Assembly: GCF_000285515.1 (NCBI RefSeq)
Contig: NZ_HE610962.1
Coordinates: 264,860 to 328,859, forward strand
Direction of reading: 5' to 3'
Length of the DNA: 64,000 nucleotides
Source of the DNA: Paenibacillus senegalensis JC66
GTDB lineage: Bacteria; Bacillota; Bacilli; Paenibacillales; NBRC-103111
Shown: positions 8,632 to 17,253 of the stretch, piece by piece
Layout: the number at the start of each line of letters is the position of its first letter
Numbering within the stretch: the first letter of the stretch is position 1
The notes under the pieces: model-generated
The model's database searches: none
What the model was told of the DNA's origin: nothing
The model's input: the letters and a program-made list of their open reading frames with translations, nothing else
Program-made: the position numbers and the translations under genes

Positions 8632-10488
8632 TCATTCTTCCACCCGCAAATAAATGTTTACCGTGCAGCCTGATAAATGGCCTGCGGAGTGCACCTCCAT
8701 CCGATACCGGTCACCAAACATCATTTTCATGCGGCTGTCTACATTCTTCATCCCATAGCCGGTCGAGTCTAGCATCCTCTCATCCAGTAAATCGGAATTC
8801 AGCAGCGAGATTTGCTTCTCCAGCGTATCGGCATCCATTCCCACACCATTGTCGCTTACACTCAGCTCGATGTACTTGTCCCGCTTGCTTCCCGTTATAG
8901 ATATTAACCCTTTTCCACGCAGCTTGCGGATGCCGTGCATGATCGCATTCTCTACAATCGGCTGCAGCACCAGCTTGCCGATTGTGTAATCAGCTGCAGC
9001 AGGATCCAACTGAATGTTGTAATCAAAGCGGTTACCGAGACGGATTTTGTGAATATCCAAATAAATCCGGATCATTTCAAACTCTTCCTGCATTGTGATC
9101 CGTTCTTTTCCTTTGCTCAATATTATTCTGAACAGCTTGGACAAACCGTCTACCATACGGCTGATTTGCTGTTGATTGCTGTCCAATGCGAGCCAATGTA
9201 TTGTATCAAGCGTATTATACAGAAAATGCGGATTGATCTGGTATTCCATAACCCTCAGCTCAAACATGCGTTTCATCCTCTGTTCTTTTTCCAGATCCTC
9301 CAACAAATCTTCAATTCGGTAGGCCATTACGTTGAACGTATTGCCGATAATGCTTATCTCGTCATTGCCTTTCAAATGGATACGGGTTCTCAAGTTGCTG
9401 CCGAACTGACGCATCGTCTTCAACAAGGCTCCTATTCTTCCGGAGATCACTTTAGCTCCATAAAAAGAAACGGCCAAGGATAAAAGCAGGAACAGGAAAT
9501 ATCCGTACAGCAGACGGTCCCTTATCTCCTTTTTCATCGTTAACAAATATTGCTCTTCCAAGCCAACAAATAAGTAGTTAAGGTTTCCTGTCAGCCCAGT
9601 ATGGTCGACAACTCCTTTAATCATCTTCCAGGTCTGGTCGTCATAATCAACGGCAGACCATTGACCCGAAGCTTCGTAGGACCATAGAGCTGCAGGAATA
9701 TCCGTATCTGCGGAAATCTCTTCGCCATCGTAAAGCATTCGTCCGGTCCCCGAGGAATCATAAAGTCCAAACAACATGTTCCCGTAGTATTTATAAGTAT
9801 CGAAGGAGTCTCTAATCTCGTCGAGAGACATATTGATGACCACATATCCGATAACCTGCTTCGGCATCGTCGTTCCATATATTTTCCTTGTAATCGTGAT
9901 CATATCTTCGTTCTTAGTCAACGAATCATTAATGCTCCATATCATATTTTCTTTGGTCTTTACATTCAATAGCCTTGATTGGGCAATATCTCCGGCATAA
10001 ATCTGATAGTTTTGCGCAGTGCTCAAATAAACATGCTGATTGGAGTCGACAACCGCAAGTGAATAAATGTTGTTATTCCACACCAGCCTGTACTTGGAAA
10101 GCAGCGTAAGCATGAGCGCTTCATTATCATACTGCTTTTGCAGGCGGCGCAGCTCTGATTCCGAATCTTCCGGTATAGGTACGGGTTTATCATCCAAGTA
10201 TGAATCTATTAGTATTTGCTGCAAATCAGGCTCAATGATCAGCTGATTCGTCAAAGTGGTCACCAAATTAAAAAGATCTCCGAGCTCCCGTCCAAGCGCA
10301 TGCTCCAAGCTTCTTATCGTATTCAACGTTTCCGCCTCTTTCTGATCGATCAGGTTGCCGATCAGATGATAGATGACCGCCACGAGAATTAAATTGGAAG
10401 CCAGCAGAAGGATTAGCAGCTTGACGAAAATTTTGCTGGATAGTTTTCCGTACCACCTGCGAAAGAAGCTATGAATTGGCTGGAACAT
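8632..10488 (-). CDS. Membrane sensor histidine kinase, YesM/LytS-type (HisKA_7TM-less, NPHFLYN class)
   Basis: A 618-residue kinase. A transmembrane helix lies near residues 21-43, then a roughly 250-residue extracellular sensor region, a second helix (YGYFLFLLLSLAVSF, near 315), a HAMP segment, the His_kinase motif INPHFLYNTLDTIHW (near 420) and a HATPase domain with NAIMHGIRK and SDNGVGMD. Kinases of this class pair with AraC-type response regulators and commonly sense extracellular sugars in Paenibacillus. Its start overlaps the regulator stop by 20 bases. The likely target is the adjacent importer operon. Confidence 0.92.
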   Translation of the reverse strand: MFQPIHSFFRRWYGKLSSKIFVKLLILLLASNLILVAVIYHLIGNLIDQKEAETLNTIRSLEHALGRELGDLFNLVTTLTNQLIIEPDLQQILIDSYLDDKPVPIPEDSESELRRLQKQYDNEALMLTLLSKYRLVWNNNIYSLAVVDSNQHVYLSTAQNYQIYAGDIAQSRLLNVKTKENMIWSINDSLTKNEDMITITRKIYGTTMPKQVIGYVVINMSLDEIRDSFDTYKYYGNMLFGLYDSSGTGRMLYDGEEISADTDIPAALWSYEASGQWSAVDYDDQTWKMIKGVVDHTGLTGNLNYLFVGLEEQYLLTMKKEIRDRLLYGYFLFLLLSLAVSFYGAKVISGRIGALLKTMRQFGSNLRTRIHLKGNDEISIIGNTFNVMAYRIEDLLEDLEKEQRMKRMFELRVMEYQINPHFLYNTLDTIHWLALDSNQQQISRMVDGLSKLFRIILSKGKERITMQEEFEMIRIYLDIHKIRLGNRFDYNIQLDPAAADYTIGKLVLQPIVENAIMHGIRKLRGKGLISITGSKRDKYIELSVSDNGVGMDADTLEKQISLLNSDLLDERMLDSTGYGMKNVDSRMKMMFGDRYRMEVHSAGHLSGCTVNIYLRVEE

Positions 10489-12010
10489 TCGCTGAGATCA
10501 ATCCTTCCTTGTAATCCGATGGTGTTTGTCCAGTCCATTTTTTAAAATAGCTGCTGAAATACAACTGATTGCCATATCCGACCCGTTCTGCTATCTGACC
10601 AATCTTTAAATTTTCTTGGGCGAGCAGCTGCTTTGCCTTTTCCATTCTTAGCCTGGCCAAGTATTGCATGCATGACAATCCCGTATGCTTGCGAAATACT
10701 TGGGTTAAGTAATTCGGATGAACGTATCCGATATCGGCCAGTCGATGCAAACTGAGTTCACTATCGTGATAATTCTCTTCCATAAATGCTATTACTTGTG
10801 CGACCAGCTGATTTTGCGGCGACTTCCCTTCCAGTATCATCCCGTTAGCAACGGCTGTGATCCACTTCTGCATATTCTGTATCAGTTCCAAGCTGGACAG
10901 CCCCGCCATTCTTGGTGCCTCCACTCTCGTTTGCCGCAATTCCTCCAACAACTCCTGAACGGAATCTATTACACGATAAAAGGATTGGAGGAGAAAGTCC
11001 GCATCAGTTGAAATGGCAGCAATTTTATCGATCAGCTCTTTGGCATAGCCACAAGCTTTTTGTTTATCACCCATCCGCAAGCTCAGACGGAGCTGCTGTA
11101 CGATTTCTTCGGGATAAAGCCGCACATAATCCTTGACGGCGCCAAGTTTATCGTAAGCACTTCCAATTATTTCGCGAAATTCAATTAATTTCTTCGTCTC
11201 TCCACCGACTCCGAATACAATTGGAATCCCCAGCATATAAGAGGACAATTCAGAGAATCGCAGCAGAGCTTCCTCAACAAGCTCCAGAGATTTATTCTGG
11301 AGGCCAAAAACTAGCGTACAGCTGTCCTTCAAAATAACAAAGCCGGCATTGTCGCTCAGCACTGCTTCCGCAAACAGCTGTTTGACAGCGATAGAGTATA
11401 GCAGCAAATCACGCTGTGAGTAACCCGGATCACTCTTTCTAATTTGGATAATGCCGCCAGCGAGCTTCACTTGCTCTAAGTCAAACGGGAAATAGCCCGA
11501 GAAATCGCTTATGTCCTTGACCGATGCCAGCCGGTTTTCCAGTAAATCGAGCAGCAGCTTATCCATAACATGCTTTTTATCGTTCATATGTGCTTGTTCC
11601 CAGGCCAACAGGTTTGACTCATGCGATAAACGCTCCTGCTCCATTTCTTGACGGATTTCCGCGAGAAACTGGCTAATTTCCTGCTCATTGACCGGCTTGA
11701 CCAGATACCGGCACACTTTCAAATGTATCGCTCTTTGAGCAAGCTTAAAATCATCATGACCGGAGAGAAGCGCGCATCTGATCCCGGGATACCGCCGGTT
11801 GATCTCCGCAACCAGCTCCAGACCGTCAACAAACTGCATGAAAATATCCGTAATGATGAGATCGGGCAGCTGTTCGCAAGCTTCCAGCCACTGCAGCGCA
11901 GATTCTCCATCGTCTGCTGCAGCAATAACCTCCACGCCTTCTATCCTATTGATGACTCTCTCAAGTCCCCTGCGTATTAAATCCTCATCCTCCACAATCA
12001 TGATCTGCAT
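10469..12010 (-). CDS. AraC-type DNA-binding response regulator (YesN class)
   Basis: A 513-residue regulator. An N-terminal receiver domain begins MQIMIVEDEDLIRRGL, with the phosphoacceptor Asp in DLIITDIFM and Lys in YLVKPVNE. A long linker follows, then a C-terminal AraC HTH pair (LHRLADIGYVHPNYLTQVFRKHTG and KIGQIAERVGYGNQLYFSSYFKKWTG). I start at 12010, where AGAGGAGG lies nine bases upstream; an in-frame extension to 12136 lacks the family sequence and a ribosome site. It is co-transcribed with the kinase that follows. Confidence 0.92.
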   Translation of the reverse strand: MQIMIVEDEDLIRRGLERVINRIEGVEVIAAADDGESALQWLEACEQLPDLIITDIFMQFVDGLELVAEINRRYPGIRCALLSGHDDFKLAQRAIHLKVCRYLVKPVNEQEISQFLAEIRQEMEQERLSHESNLLAWEQAHMNDKKHVMDKLLLDLLENRLASVKDISDFSGYFPFDLEQVKLAGGIIQIRKSDPGYSQRDLLLYSIAVKQLFAEAVLSDNAGFVILKDSCTLVFGLQNKSLELVEEALLRFSELSSYMLGIPIVFGVGGETKKLIEFREIIGSAYDKLGAVKDYVRLYPEEIVQQLRLSLRMGDKQKACGYAKELIDKIAAISTDADFLLQSFYRVIDSVQELLEELRQTRVEAPRMAGLSSLELIQNMQKWITAVANGMILEGKSPQNQLVAQVIAFMEENYHDSELSLHRLADIGYVHPNYLTQVFRKHTGLSCMQYLARLRMEKAKQLLAQENLKIGQIAERVGYGNQLYFSSYFKKWTGQTPSDYKEGLISANVPANS

Positions 12011-12214
12011 CGAGTTTGACCTCCTCTGTTCCCGAATTGGATGACCTTCACAGTTCCTTTCCATGAACAAATACTCTTTTTGCATAAATTGATTCAACGA
12101 ACATATTGTTATATAACATCTTATATCTTTTCTCATTTTTTTGTCAATAAAGCGTTTTCTATAATTAATACCAGTAAGTCAGGCCGTTGAAGTCAGTTAA
12201 TAAAAGTCAGTTAA

Positions 12215-12242
12215 TAAAAAAACAACCGCAAAACGCGGTTGT
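12215..12242 (-). terminator. Rho-independent terminator after the GntR gene
   Basis: On the minus strand ACAACCGC (12235-12242) pairs with GCGGTTGT (12222-12229) across a 5-nt loop, followed by seven T residues. It separates the GntR gene from the two-component genes. Upstream of the regulator gene, AGTCAGTTAATAAAA occurs twice (about 12191-12220). Confidence 0.9.
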
Positions 12243-12248
12243 CGGCAA

Positions 12249-12995
12249 TCAATCGATATCATGCCAATCTCTTTTGGCATTTATAACAAATTTGACTTTG
12301 CTAGTCATCAGTAGAGAATAAGAGTAGTGTACCGGACGTTCCTTTTGATCGTAAGAGGTTCTTTCGATGGCATATAGCGGAATACCAACGTCACATCGGA
12401 ACAATTCCACCGCTTCATTGGAAGCCAATACCACATCAAGCAATTTGTCCGAGCGGGTTATTTCTATGCCATACCTGTTCTTTAAAATACCATATGTCGA
12501 GGGTGATTCGGATATATGCTGCTCCAAATCCGGAAACGATGCCAGAGGATAATAGGATGTTTCAATAATAAAAGGTTCATTATCGATATACAGCAAACGA
12601 TGAAGTCTTAACAACCTTTTATCGTCCGTCATAGAAAAAATTTCAGCCAGTTTTTCATCGGCTTCAATAAGATTAGTTGAAAGGATCTGTGAGCTAGGCA
12701 GCTTGCCGGAGGCTGTTGTCAGCTCAGAAAACCCGCCGACAGAAATGATCTCCCGCTTAACCTTCCAATCCTTAACGAAGGTGCCCTTTCCCTGCTTCCG
12801 GTGCAATATGCCTTCATCTACCAGATCCATGATTGCCCTTCTTGCTGTGATACGGCTGACACCATACTGCTCACACAATTCGTTTTCCGGTGGCAGCTTC
12901 TCACCAGCTTGATATTTTCCACTCTTAATATCATCCATAATAATTTGCTTTAACTGCAAGTATAAAGGCTTGTCACTGGCATTGTTCAGTTTCAT
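12249..12995 (-). CDS. frlR: GntR/HutC-family transcriptional regulator (FrlR-like)
   Basis: A 248-residue regulator. The N-terminal winged helix reads PLYLQLKQIIMDDIKSGKY ... ENELCEQYGVSRITARRAI, with the wing QGKGTFV; the C-terminal UTRA ligand domain covers about 95-240 (RLHRLLYIDNEPFIIETSYY). HutC-type regulators sense small metabolites such as sugar phosphates. FrlR plays this role in Bacillus fructoselysine operons. I start at 12995 (AGGAAGG upstream) rather than at 13019. It is flanked by terminators on both sides, so it is a single-gene unit. The symbol is assigned by context. Confidence 0.8.
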   Translation of the reverse strand: MKLNNASDKPLYLQLKQIIMDDIKSGKYQAGEKLPPENELCEQYGVSRITARRAIMDLVDEGILHRKQGKGTFVKDWKVKREIISVGGFSELTTASGKLPSSQILSTNLIEADEKLAEIFSMTDDKRLLRLHRLLYIDNEPFIIETSYYPLASFPDLEQHISESPSTYGILKNRYGIEITRSDKLLDVVLASNEAVELFRCDVGIPLYAIERTSYDQKERPVHYSYSLLMTSKVKFVINAKRDWHDID

Positions 12996-13049
12996 AAAGG
13001 TTTCCTTCCTGAGAAACAAATTGGTATTTTCTCATCCGATCCATAAACT

Positions 13050-13063
13050 TAATACATTATATA
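13050..13063. promoter_or_regulatory. Candidate operator shared by the GntR and frlB promoters
   Basis: TAATACATTATATA here is the exact reverse complement of TATATAATGTATTA at 14381-14394, just upstream of frlB. An exact 14-mer in the leaders of the regulator and its likely target fits a GntR operator, although the sequence is AT-rich and also resembles -10 elements. Confidence 0.45.
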
Positions 13064-13257
13064 ATATACTATTACAAACCGTCAAAAAAATCTGACTAAA
13101 TAAAGGGAAATTTTCCAATTGAGCATTTTGCATCATTCGATTTCATCCACATGCGGTAACAAGATATAGACATAGTAAAACCGTTTTGATCTATTGATTG
13201 AAGCTCCACTGGGATTTATGCAAAATGCTGAATTACGAACTTTCATTTCTTTGCATT

Positions 13258-13290
13258 AAAAAAATAACCCGTGCCAAGTTACGCACGAGT
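13258..13290 (-). terminator. Rho-independent terminator after frlB
   Basis: On the minus strand ACTCGTGC (13283-13290) pairs with GCACGGGT (13267-13274), with one G-T pair, and is followed by TTATTTTTTT. It makes frlB a separate unit. The 200 bp between here and the GntR leader hold no gene; they contain two copies of ATGCAAAATGCT (13122-13134 inverted and 13218-13230). Confidence 0.75.
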
Positions 13291-13365
13291 CTTAAGATAA
13301 AACTGCTAGAATTTCTCTCTCAATTATAATGAAAATCAGACGGGATTCTCTCGCTGGAACAGCAA

Positions 13366-14364
13366 TTAATAGGGAACTTTGAACATGTAGCGTCTTTTTT
13401 CAAGAGGATGGTTCCTTGCTTTGGATAGCTCTAAAGCGTGCATGCGCAGCACAAAGTTGATCACGATCGGCGCCAAGTAGCCTTGGATGTCTTTATCAAT
13501 GCCTGTAAGATCGAACGTTTTGGCGTCGATTACAAGAAGCTTCTGGCCATACTGCTTCAAAAATTTCAGTGCCCGTTCTTCCAAAGGACGGGTTTCATCA
13601 AGCCCCATCAGCAAAATAAACGGAACATCCTTATCCAAAATTTCAAACGGTCCGTGGAAGAATTCCCCTGCATGAATCGCATGCGAGTGAATCCACTGCA
13701 TCTCCATTAAAATGCATATAGCAAATGAATATGCCATTCCATAATTAGAGCCGCTCGCCATCGTATAAATCACTTTTTCATCCTTTGCAGACAGGGCATA
13801 ATCATGCGCCGATTCCCGATATTGGTCCATAACACGCTGGAACACGGCTTTCAGATTTTTCAAGCTATCCACAAGCTTAAGGTATTTGTCATTTCCTTCC
13901 TTCACATACAACAGTCCCATTGCTAAGCGATAGAGTACCGCGTAGTTCATCATTTCGGGATATGGCTCCATATTGCCGGCCGATACCCAGCTGTAGTTGA
14001 CTATATAATCTGAAGCGTCGGCAAGAGGGGCTGTCTCCACATACATGAGCGAGACAACCAGTGCACCCTTGCTCTTGGCGAACTTGGCCGCTTCTGTGGT
14101 CTCAGGCGTTTTTCCTTTGTGGGAGCAAAGGATAACCAGCGATTCACTGCCAAGTGTCCGCGGGTTGCGGTGAATAAATTCGTTTGAACTGTACACCTCA
14201 GCTGTAATCGTTGCGGATTCTCGATCAATAAAATATTTGCTCGGGTACATCAATGCGGACGAACCACCGCATGCCACGTAAAATACCCGCTTAATCTCCC
14301 TCTTCTTAAAAGCTGCGAAAATGTCTTCAAGCTGCTTGTCCGCCTTCAAATAATGCTGATTCAA
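13366..14364 (-). CDS. frlB: SIS-domain fructoselysine-6-phosphate deglycase (FrlB-like)
   Basis: A 332-residue protein with two sugar-isomerase (SIS) domains. Landmarks are VACGGSSALMYPSKY near residue 30, ILCSHKGKTPETTEAA near 80, YTMASGSNYGMAYSFA near 200, and HAGEFFHGPFEIL near 235 with the catalytic Glu/His region. FrlB cleaves 6-phosphofructosyl amino acids to glucose 6-phosphate and free amine. I prefer a TTG start at 14364 because GGAGGAG lies just upstream; the ATG at 14379 overlaps that ribosome site and has none of its own. It is about 12 kb from frlD, unlike the compact Bacillus operon. Confidence 0.88.
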   Translation of the reverse strand: MNQHYLKADKQLEDIFAAFKKREIKRVFYVACGGSSALMYPSKYFIDRESATITAEVYSSNEFIHRNPRTLGSESLVILCSHKGKTPETTEAAKFAKSKGALVVSLMYVETAPLADASDYIVNYSWVSAGNMEPYPEMMNYAVLYRLAMGLLYVKEGNDKYLKLVDSLKNLKAVFQRVMDQYRESAHDYALSAKDEKVIYTMASGSNYGMAYSFAICILMEMQWIHSHAIHAGEFFHGPFEILDKDVPFILLMGLDETRPLEERALKFLKQYGQKLLVIDAKTFDLTGIDKDIQGYLAPIVINFVLRMHALELSKARNHPLEKRRYMFKVPY

Positions 14365-14380
14365 AACAATCTCCTCCATT

Positions 14381-14394
14381 TATATAATGTATTA
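14381..14394. promoter_or_regulatory. Candidate GntR operator upstream of frlB
   Basis: TATATAATGTATTA, matching 13050-13063 in reverse complement. It lies 17 bp upstream of the chosen frlB start, partly overlapping TATAAT-like sequence. The rest of the gap to the MFS gene (14395-14690) holds two ATGCAAAAAAACT copies near 14515 and 14532 and no gene. Confidence 0.45.
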
Positions 14395-14709
14395 TAATGT
14401 TATATGTATTTTTATATCATCACTGTTTTAGTTTTGTCAATCAGATTTTGACGCTATGCACGTAAATGTGAGTAAGGTTCATGCAATTACGCGGGCTTTT
14501 GAAATGCAAAAAAACTTCACAATGCAAAAAAACTCCACTTAGAAAGAAAGCCCTTCTACATGAAGCAGTTTGTTCGTGTGGATTTATTAGATTAACAAAG
14601 ATTTAACCTTTACATCCATAGAAAGTAAAAGACAAAGAAACAGCAGCTCTGCTATGATACGGGTATAGATTATACCTCCCACCACTTCCCTCAAGGGGTG
14701 AACACGCCA

Positions 14710-15909
14710 ATGAAAAAAACGTGGCTGCTTGGATTCGGTTTTTTCAGTATCAGCATCACCTGGTCCCTGTACAATGCTTTCGTCCCTTTGTTTCTTGAAC
14801 GTTTTTTGACCAGCACGGCGCTAATCGGTTTCATGATGACGATTGACAACTATTTTGCCCTCTTCCTGCAGCCTTGGATTGGCCGCCGCAGCGACCGGAC
14901 GAACACACGGTTCGGGCGGAGGATGCCCTATTTACTGATCGGTATGCCTTTGGCAGCCTTGTTCGTGGCGCTCGTCCCCTTTCATAATAGCCTGCTCCTG
15001 CTCGTTCTTTTGATGATGGCCATGAACTTGTCCATGAGTCTGTTTCGCTCCCCAACAATCTCTCTCATGCCGGACATTACTCCAGAAGCACAGCGGACTA
15101 AAGCAAACGGCATTATCAATTTCATGGGTGGCATCGGTGCGATTCTTGCCTTCGGAGCGGGCTCCATGCTTTACCGGGCAGACCCATCTTTTCCGTTTAT
15201 CGCCTCCGCCTTTGTTATTTTATTCGCCATGTTTATTCTACAGCGCAGCATAAAGGAAAGACGCGATACGCTGTCCTACACCATATCGGAAAAGCAAGAG
15301 CTGAACTTTAAAGGCCAATTGGACCGCACGACTATATTTCTGCTGCTCGCCATTTTCTTCTGGTTTGTAGGTTATCAAGGAGTTGAAGCGCTCTTTACTT
15401 TATACGGCACGAACCAGCTTGGTATGGACGATGCTGAGGCCGGTTTCTCTTTGACATTCTTTTCTCTCGCCTTTGTTATCTTCGCCATTCCCAGCGGCTG
15501 GATGGGCGCCAAGTTCGGCAAAAAGAAGGTGATCTTAGCCGGAGTTGTAGGCCTCGCCCTAGTATTTTTGGCGATCAATTGGGTAGAAACCATAGTGATG
15601 CTGCGCATCCTGCTGCTGATCGGCGGCGCCTTTTGGGCCTGCATTAACATCAATTCCTATCCGTTCATCGTCTCTACCGGAACCGATGCGGCCATTGGTA
15701 CGCGAACCGGATTGTATTACCTCGTCTCTTCCTTGGCGGCCATTGCTTCCCCGCCTTTGCTCGGTCTCCTGATCGACTTTTTCGGTTACTCGATCCTGTT
15801 CTACTGTGCGTCGGCAGCTATGGGGCTTGCCCTTGTCTGTCTGCTGATGATCAAACACAACGGGGAAAGCACTCCAGCCCACCAGTCGGTCGGACTATCC
15901 GGCAAATAA
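14710..15909 (+). CDS. Major facilitator superfamily transporter
   Basis: A 399-residue MFS protein with about twelve membrane helices. The loop 2-3 signature is IGRRSDRTNTRFGRRMPYLL (near residue 57), and a related loop, GWMGAKFGKKKVIL, follows helix 8. It resembles SLC45/sugar-type MFS carriers. I start at ATG 14710 because AAGGGG sits nine bases upstream; the GTG at 14698 overlaps that site. It is divergent from frlB and ends in a strong terminator. A role in sugar uptake is possible but not shown by sequence. Confidence 0.88.
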   Translation: MKKTWLLGFGFFSISITWSLYNAFVPLFLERFLTSTALIGFMMTIDNYFALFLQPWIGRRSDRTNTRFGRRMPYLLIGMPLAALFVALVPFHNSLLLLVLLMMAMNLSMSLFRSPTISLMPDITPEAQRTKANGIINFMGGIGAILAFGAGSMLYRADPSFPFIASAFVILFAMFILQRSIKERRDTLSYTISEKQELNFKGQLDRTTIFLLLAIFFWFVGYQGVEALFTLYGTNQLGMDDAEAGFSLTFFSLAFVIFAIPSGWMGAKFGKKKVILAGVVGLALVFLAINWVETIVMLRILLLIGGAFWACININSYPFIVSTGTDAAIGTRTGLYYLVSSLAAIASPPLLGLLIDFFGYSILFYCASAAMGLALVCLLMIKHNGESTPAHQSVGLSGK

Positions 15910-15910
15910 C

Positions 15911-15960
15911 ATAAAACCCATTCGAGCGGGCGGCTTGAATGGGTTTTATGTTTTATTTTA
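15911..15960 (+). terminator. Rho-independent terminator after the MFS gene
   Basis: A perfect 13-bp stem (ATAAAACCCATTC, 15911-15923; GAATGGGTTTTAT, 15937-15949) is followed by TTTTATTTTA. The arms are nearly symmetric and may also act on the convergent kinase transcript. Confidence 0.88.
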
Positions 15961-16032
15961 TGTTTTATGTTTTATGTTTTATGTTTTATGTTTTATGTTT
16001 TATGTTTTATGTTTTATGTTTTATGTTTCATG
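15944..16032. repeat. Heptanucleotide TTTTATG tandem repeat
   Basis: Nine perfect TTTTATG copies run from 15963 to 16025. An imperfect copy sits on each side, and the left one merges with the terminator arm. The tract ends 4 bp before the stop of the convergent kinase gene, so copy-number change would not alter a protein. It could have grown from the TTTTATG in the terminator arm by slippage. Confidence 0.95.
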
Positions 16033-16036
16033 TTCT

Positions 16037-17026
16037 CTATATGTTCCCTAACATCGAGGGGATATGTTTATAATTTTCAGCAAGCCAATTCATTTCTTTG
16101 GCAAAACGCGCAGGTGGCACACTGTGCTGATCCATATCCGCAGTTATCCACCACGTGCTTTCCATATACCATAGCCAGCGTAATGAATTTGTTAGAAAGC
16201 CCTCCTTTACGCTGCATTCCTCCCTATACCCTTCGAGAAAGGCCCCGGCCAGAGAGACATCTAAATCGTCATCCAAAGCACAAGATATAACGGCGCGGGC
16301 CACATCTAGCTGCGGATAGTCATAGCCTAACCGGTCAAAGTCCAGAATCGCGGTTAAGCGATTTTCCTCGAATAAAAGGTTGTCTACCCAAAGGTCCCGG
16401 TGAGCCCAGCCTAATCGAAGGGATTCCAGATTTTCGATATTCATAGCTTCAGTCGCTCTGCGTTGAGCTTCGATATCAGCAAGCAGCTGAGCCTTGCCGG
16501 ACTCCTTGGTCTTTTCCAGAACTAAGCTCCAATGTGCCAAACGATCCTCACGGCTTGGAGGAATAAACTTGGGTGTTTGCTTAACACCCAATGTCCCGTC
16601 GTTAAGCAAACGGTGCATGTTCCCTGTTGCCCGGCCTAAATCGTAGATTTGGTTTGCATTGCTTTTGCCTGGCGCCACTAATTGGCCTTGACAATATTCC
16701 ATCGCCATGAAAATTTCCGCGTTATCAGATTGGAATAACACGGCTCCGTTATGGGATAGCAATTTTGGACAAGCAAGTCCCTGATCTTTCAATCTAATTT
16801 GTTGAGAAAAAGCAAACAACAGCTCCTCTGCATTATATAACTTATATCTTTCTTTGTTGTATTGTTTAAGTAGAAATTGCTGCCCCGAATCCGTAGTAAT
16901 CTTCCATTTTAGATTTAACCAGCCTCGTTTTATAGGTGTAGAATCTACAACCTTCACATCGAACAAGCGGCGCAATGTTTTTATAATGTCATCAAAAATC
17001 ATGGTCTCTGTTAATCCTGTTTCCAT
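16037..17026 (-). CDS. APH-fold phosphotransferase (aminoglycoside phosphotransferase / CotS-like)
   Basis: A 329-residue kinase-fold protein. The N-lobe carries a Lys motif (QQFLLKQYNKERY). The catalytic loop AHRDLWVDNLLF is near residue 208 (HxDxxxxN), and the metal-binding ILDFDRLGYDYPQLDVARA follows near 225-240. The GTP/ATP-dependent APH fold covers aminoglycoside, choline, homoserine and fructosamine kinases and spore CotS proteins. The HRDLW form slightly recalls the HGDLW of fructosamine kinases, but the family cannot be fixed by eye. The ribosome site AGGGGTGG precedes the ATG at 17026. Monocistronic, convergent with the MFS gene. Confidence 0.8.
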   Translation of the reverse strand: METGLTETMIFDDIIKTLRRLFDVKVVDSTPIKRGWLNLKWKITTDSGQQFLLKQYNKERYKLYNAEELLFAFSQQIRLKDQGLACPKLLSHNGAVLFQSDNAEIFMAMEYCQGQLVAPGKSNANQIYDLGRATGNMHRLLNDGTLGVKQTPKFIPPSREDRLAHWSLVLEKTKESGKAQLLADIEAQRRATEAMNIENLESLRLGWAHRDLWVDNLLFEENRLTAILDFDRLGYDYPQLDVARAVISCALDDDLDVSLAGAFLEGYREECSVKEGFLTNSLRWLWYMESTWWITADMDQHSVPPARFAKEMNWLAENYKHIPSMLGNI

Positions 17027-17191
17027 TCGTCCACCCCTAATTCATTGTATATGTCTAACGTTTATATTCGTTATAGATACCTGGAAACCGCACAAGATAG
17101 AATGTCATCATTCATCAGAGTAATCCTTCTCTCGAAAATTGTGGATTAGTGGAAAGATTAGTCCATTACTGGCTCGCCTCCATTGGCGGCA

Positions 17192-17213
17192 CTTATACGA
17201 AAAATCGCACAAA
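17192..17213. repeat. Solitary diverged copy of the 22-bp palindrome
   Basis: In reverse complement it reads TTTGTGCGA, TTTT, TCGTATAAG, matching the 52-bp-period family with three arm changes. No neighbouring copy is found at plus or minus 52 bp. Confidence 0.6.
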
Positions 17214-17253
17214 TCCGGCGGGACCAGCCTCCGCTGGGGTCTGCCTAAGCTCT

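Noticed and set aside
14698-14709. GTG start for the MFS gene
   Set aside because: It overlaps the AAGGGG ribosome site that serves the ATG at 14710.
16037-17026. Assignment of the APH-fold kinase as a fructosamine kinase linked to the Amadori locus
   Set aside because: The HRDLW motif is only loosely similar to HGDLW, and the gene is a separate unit on the far side of the MFS gene. Not enough to name it.
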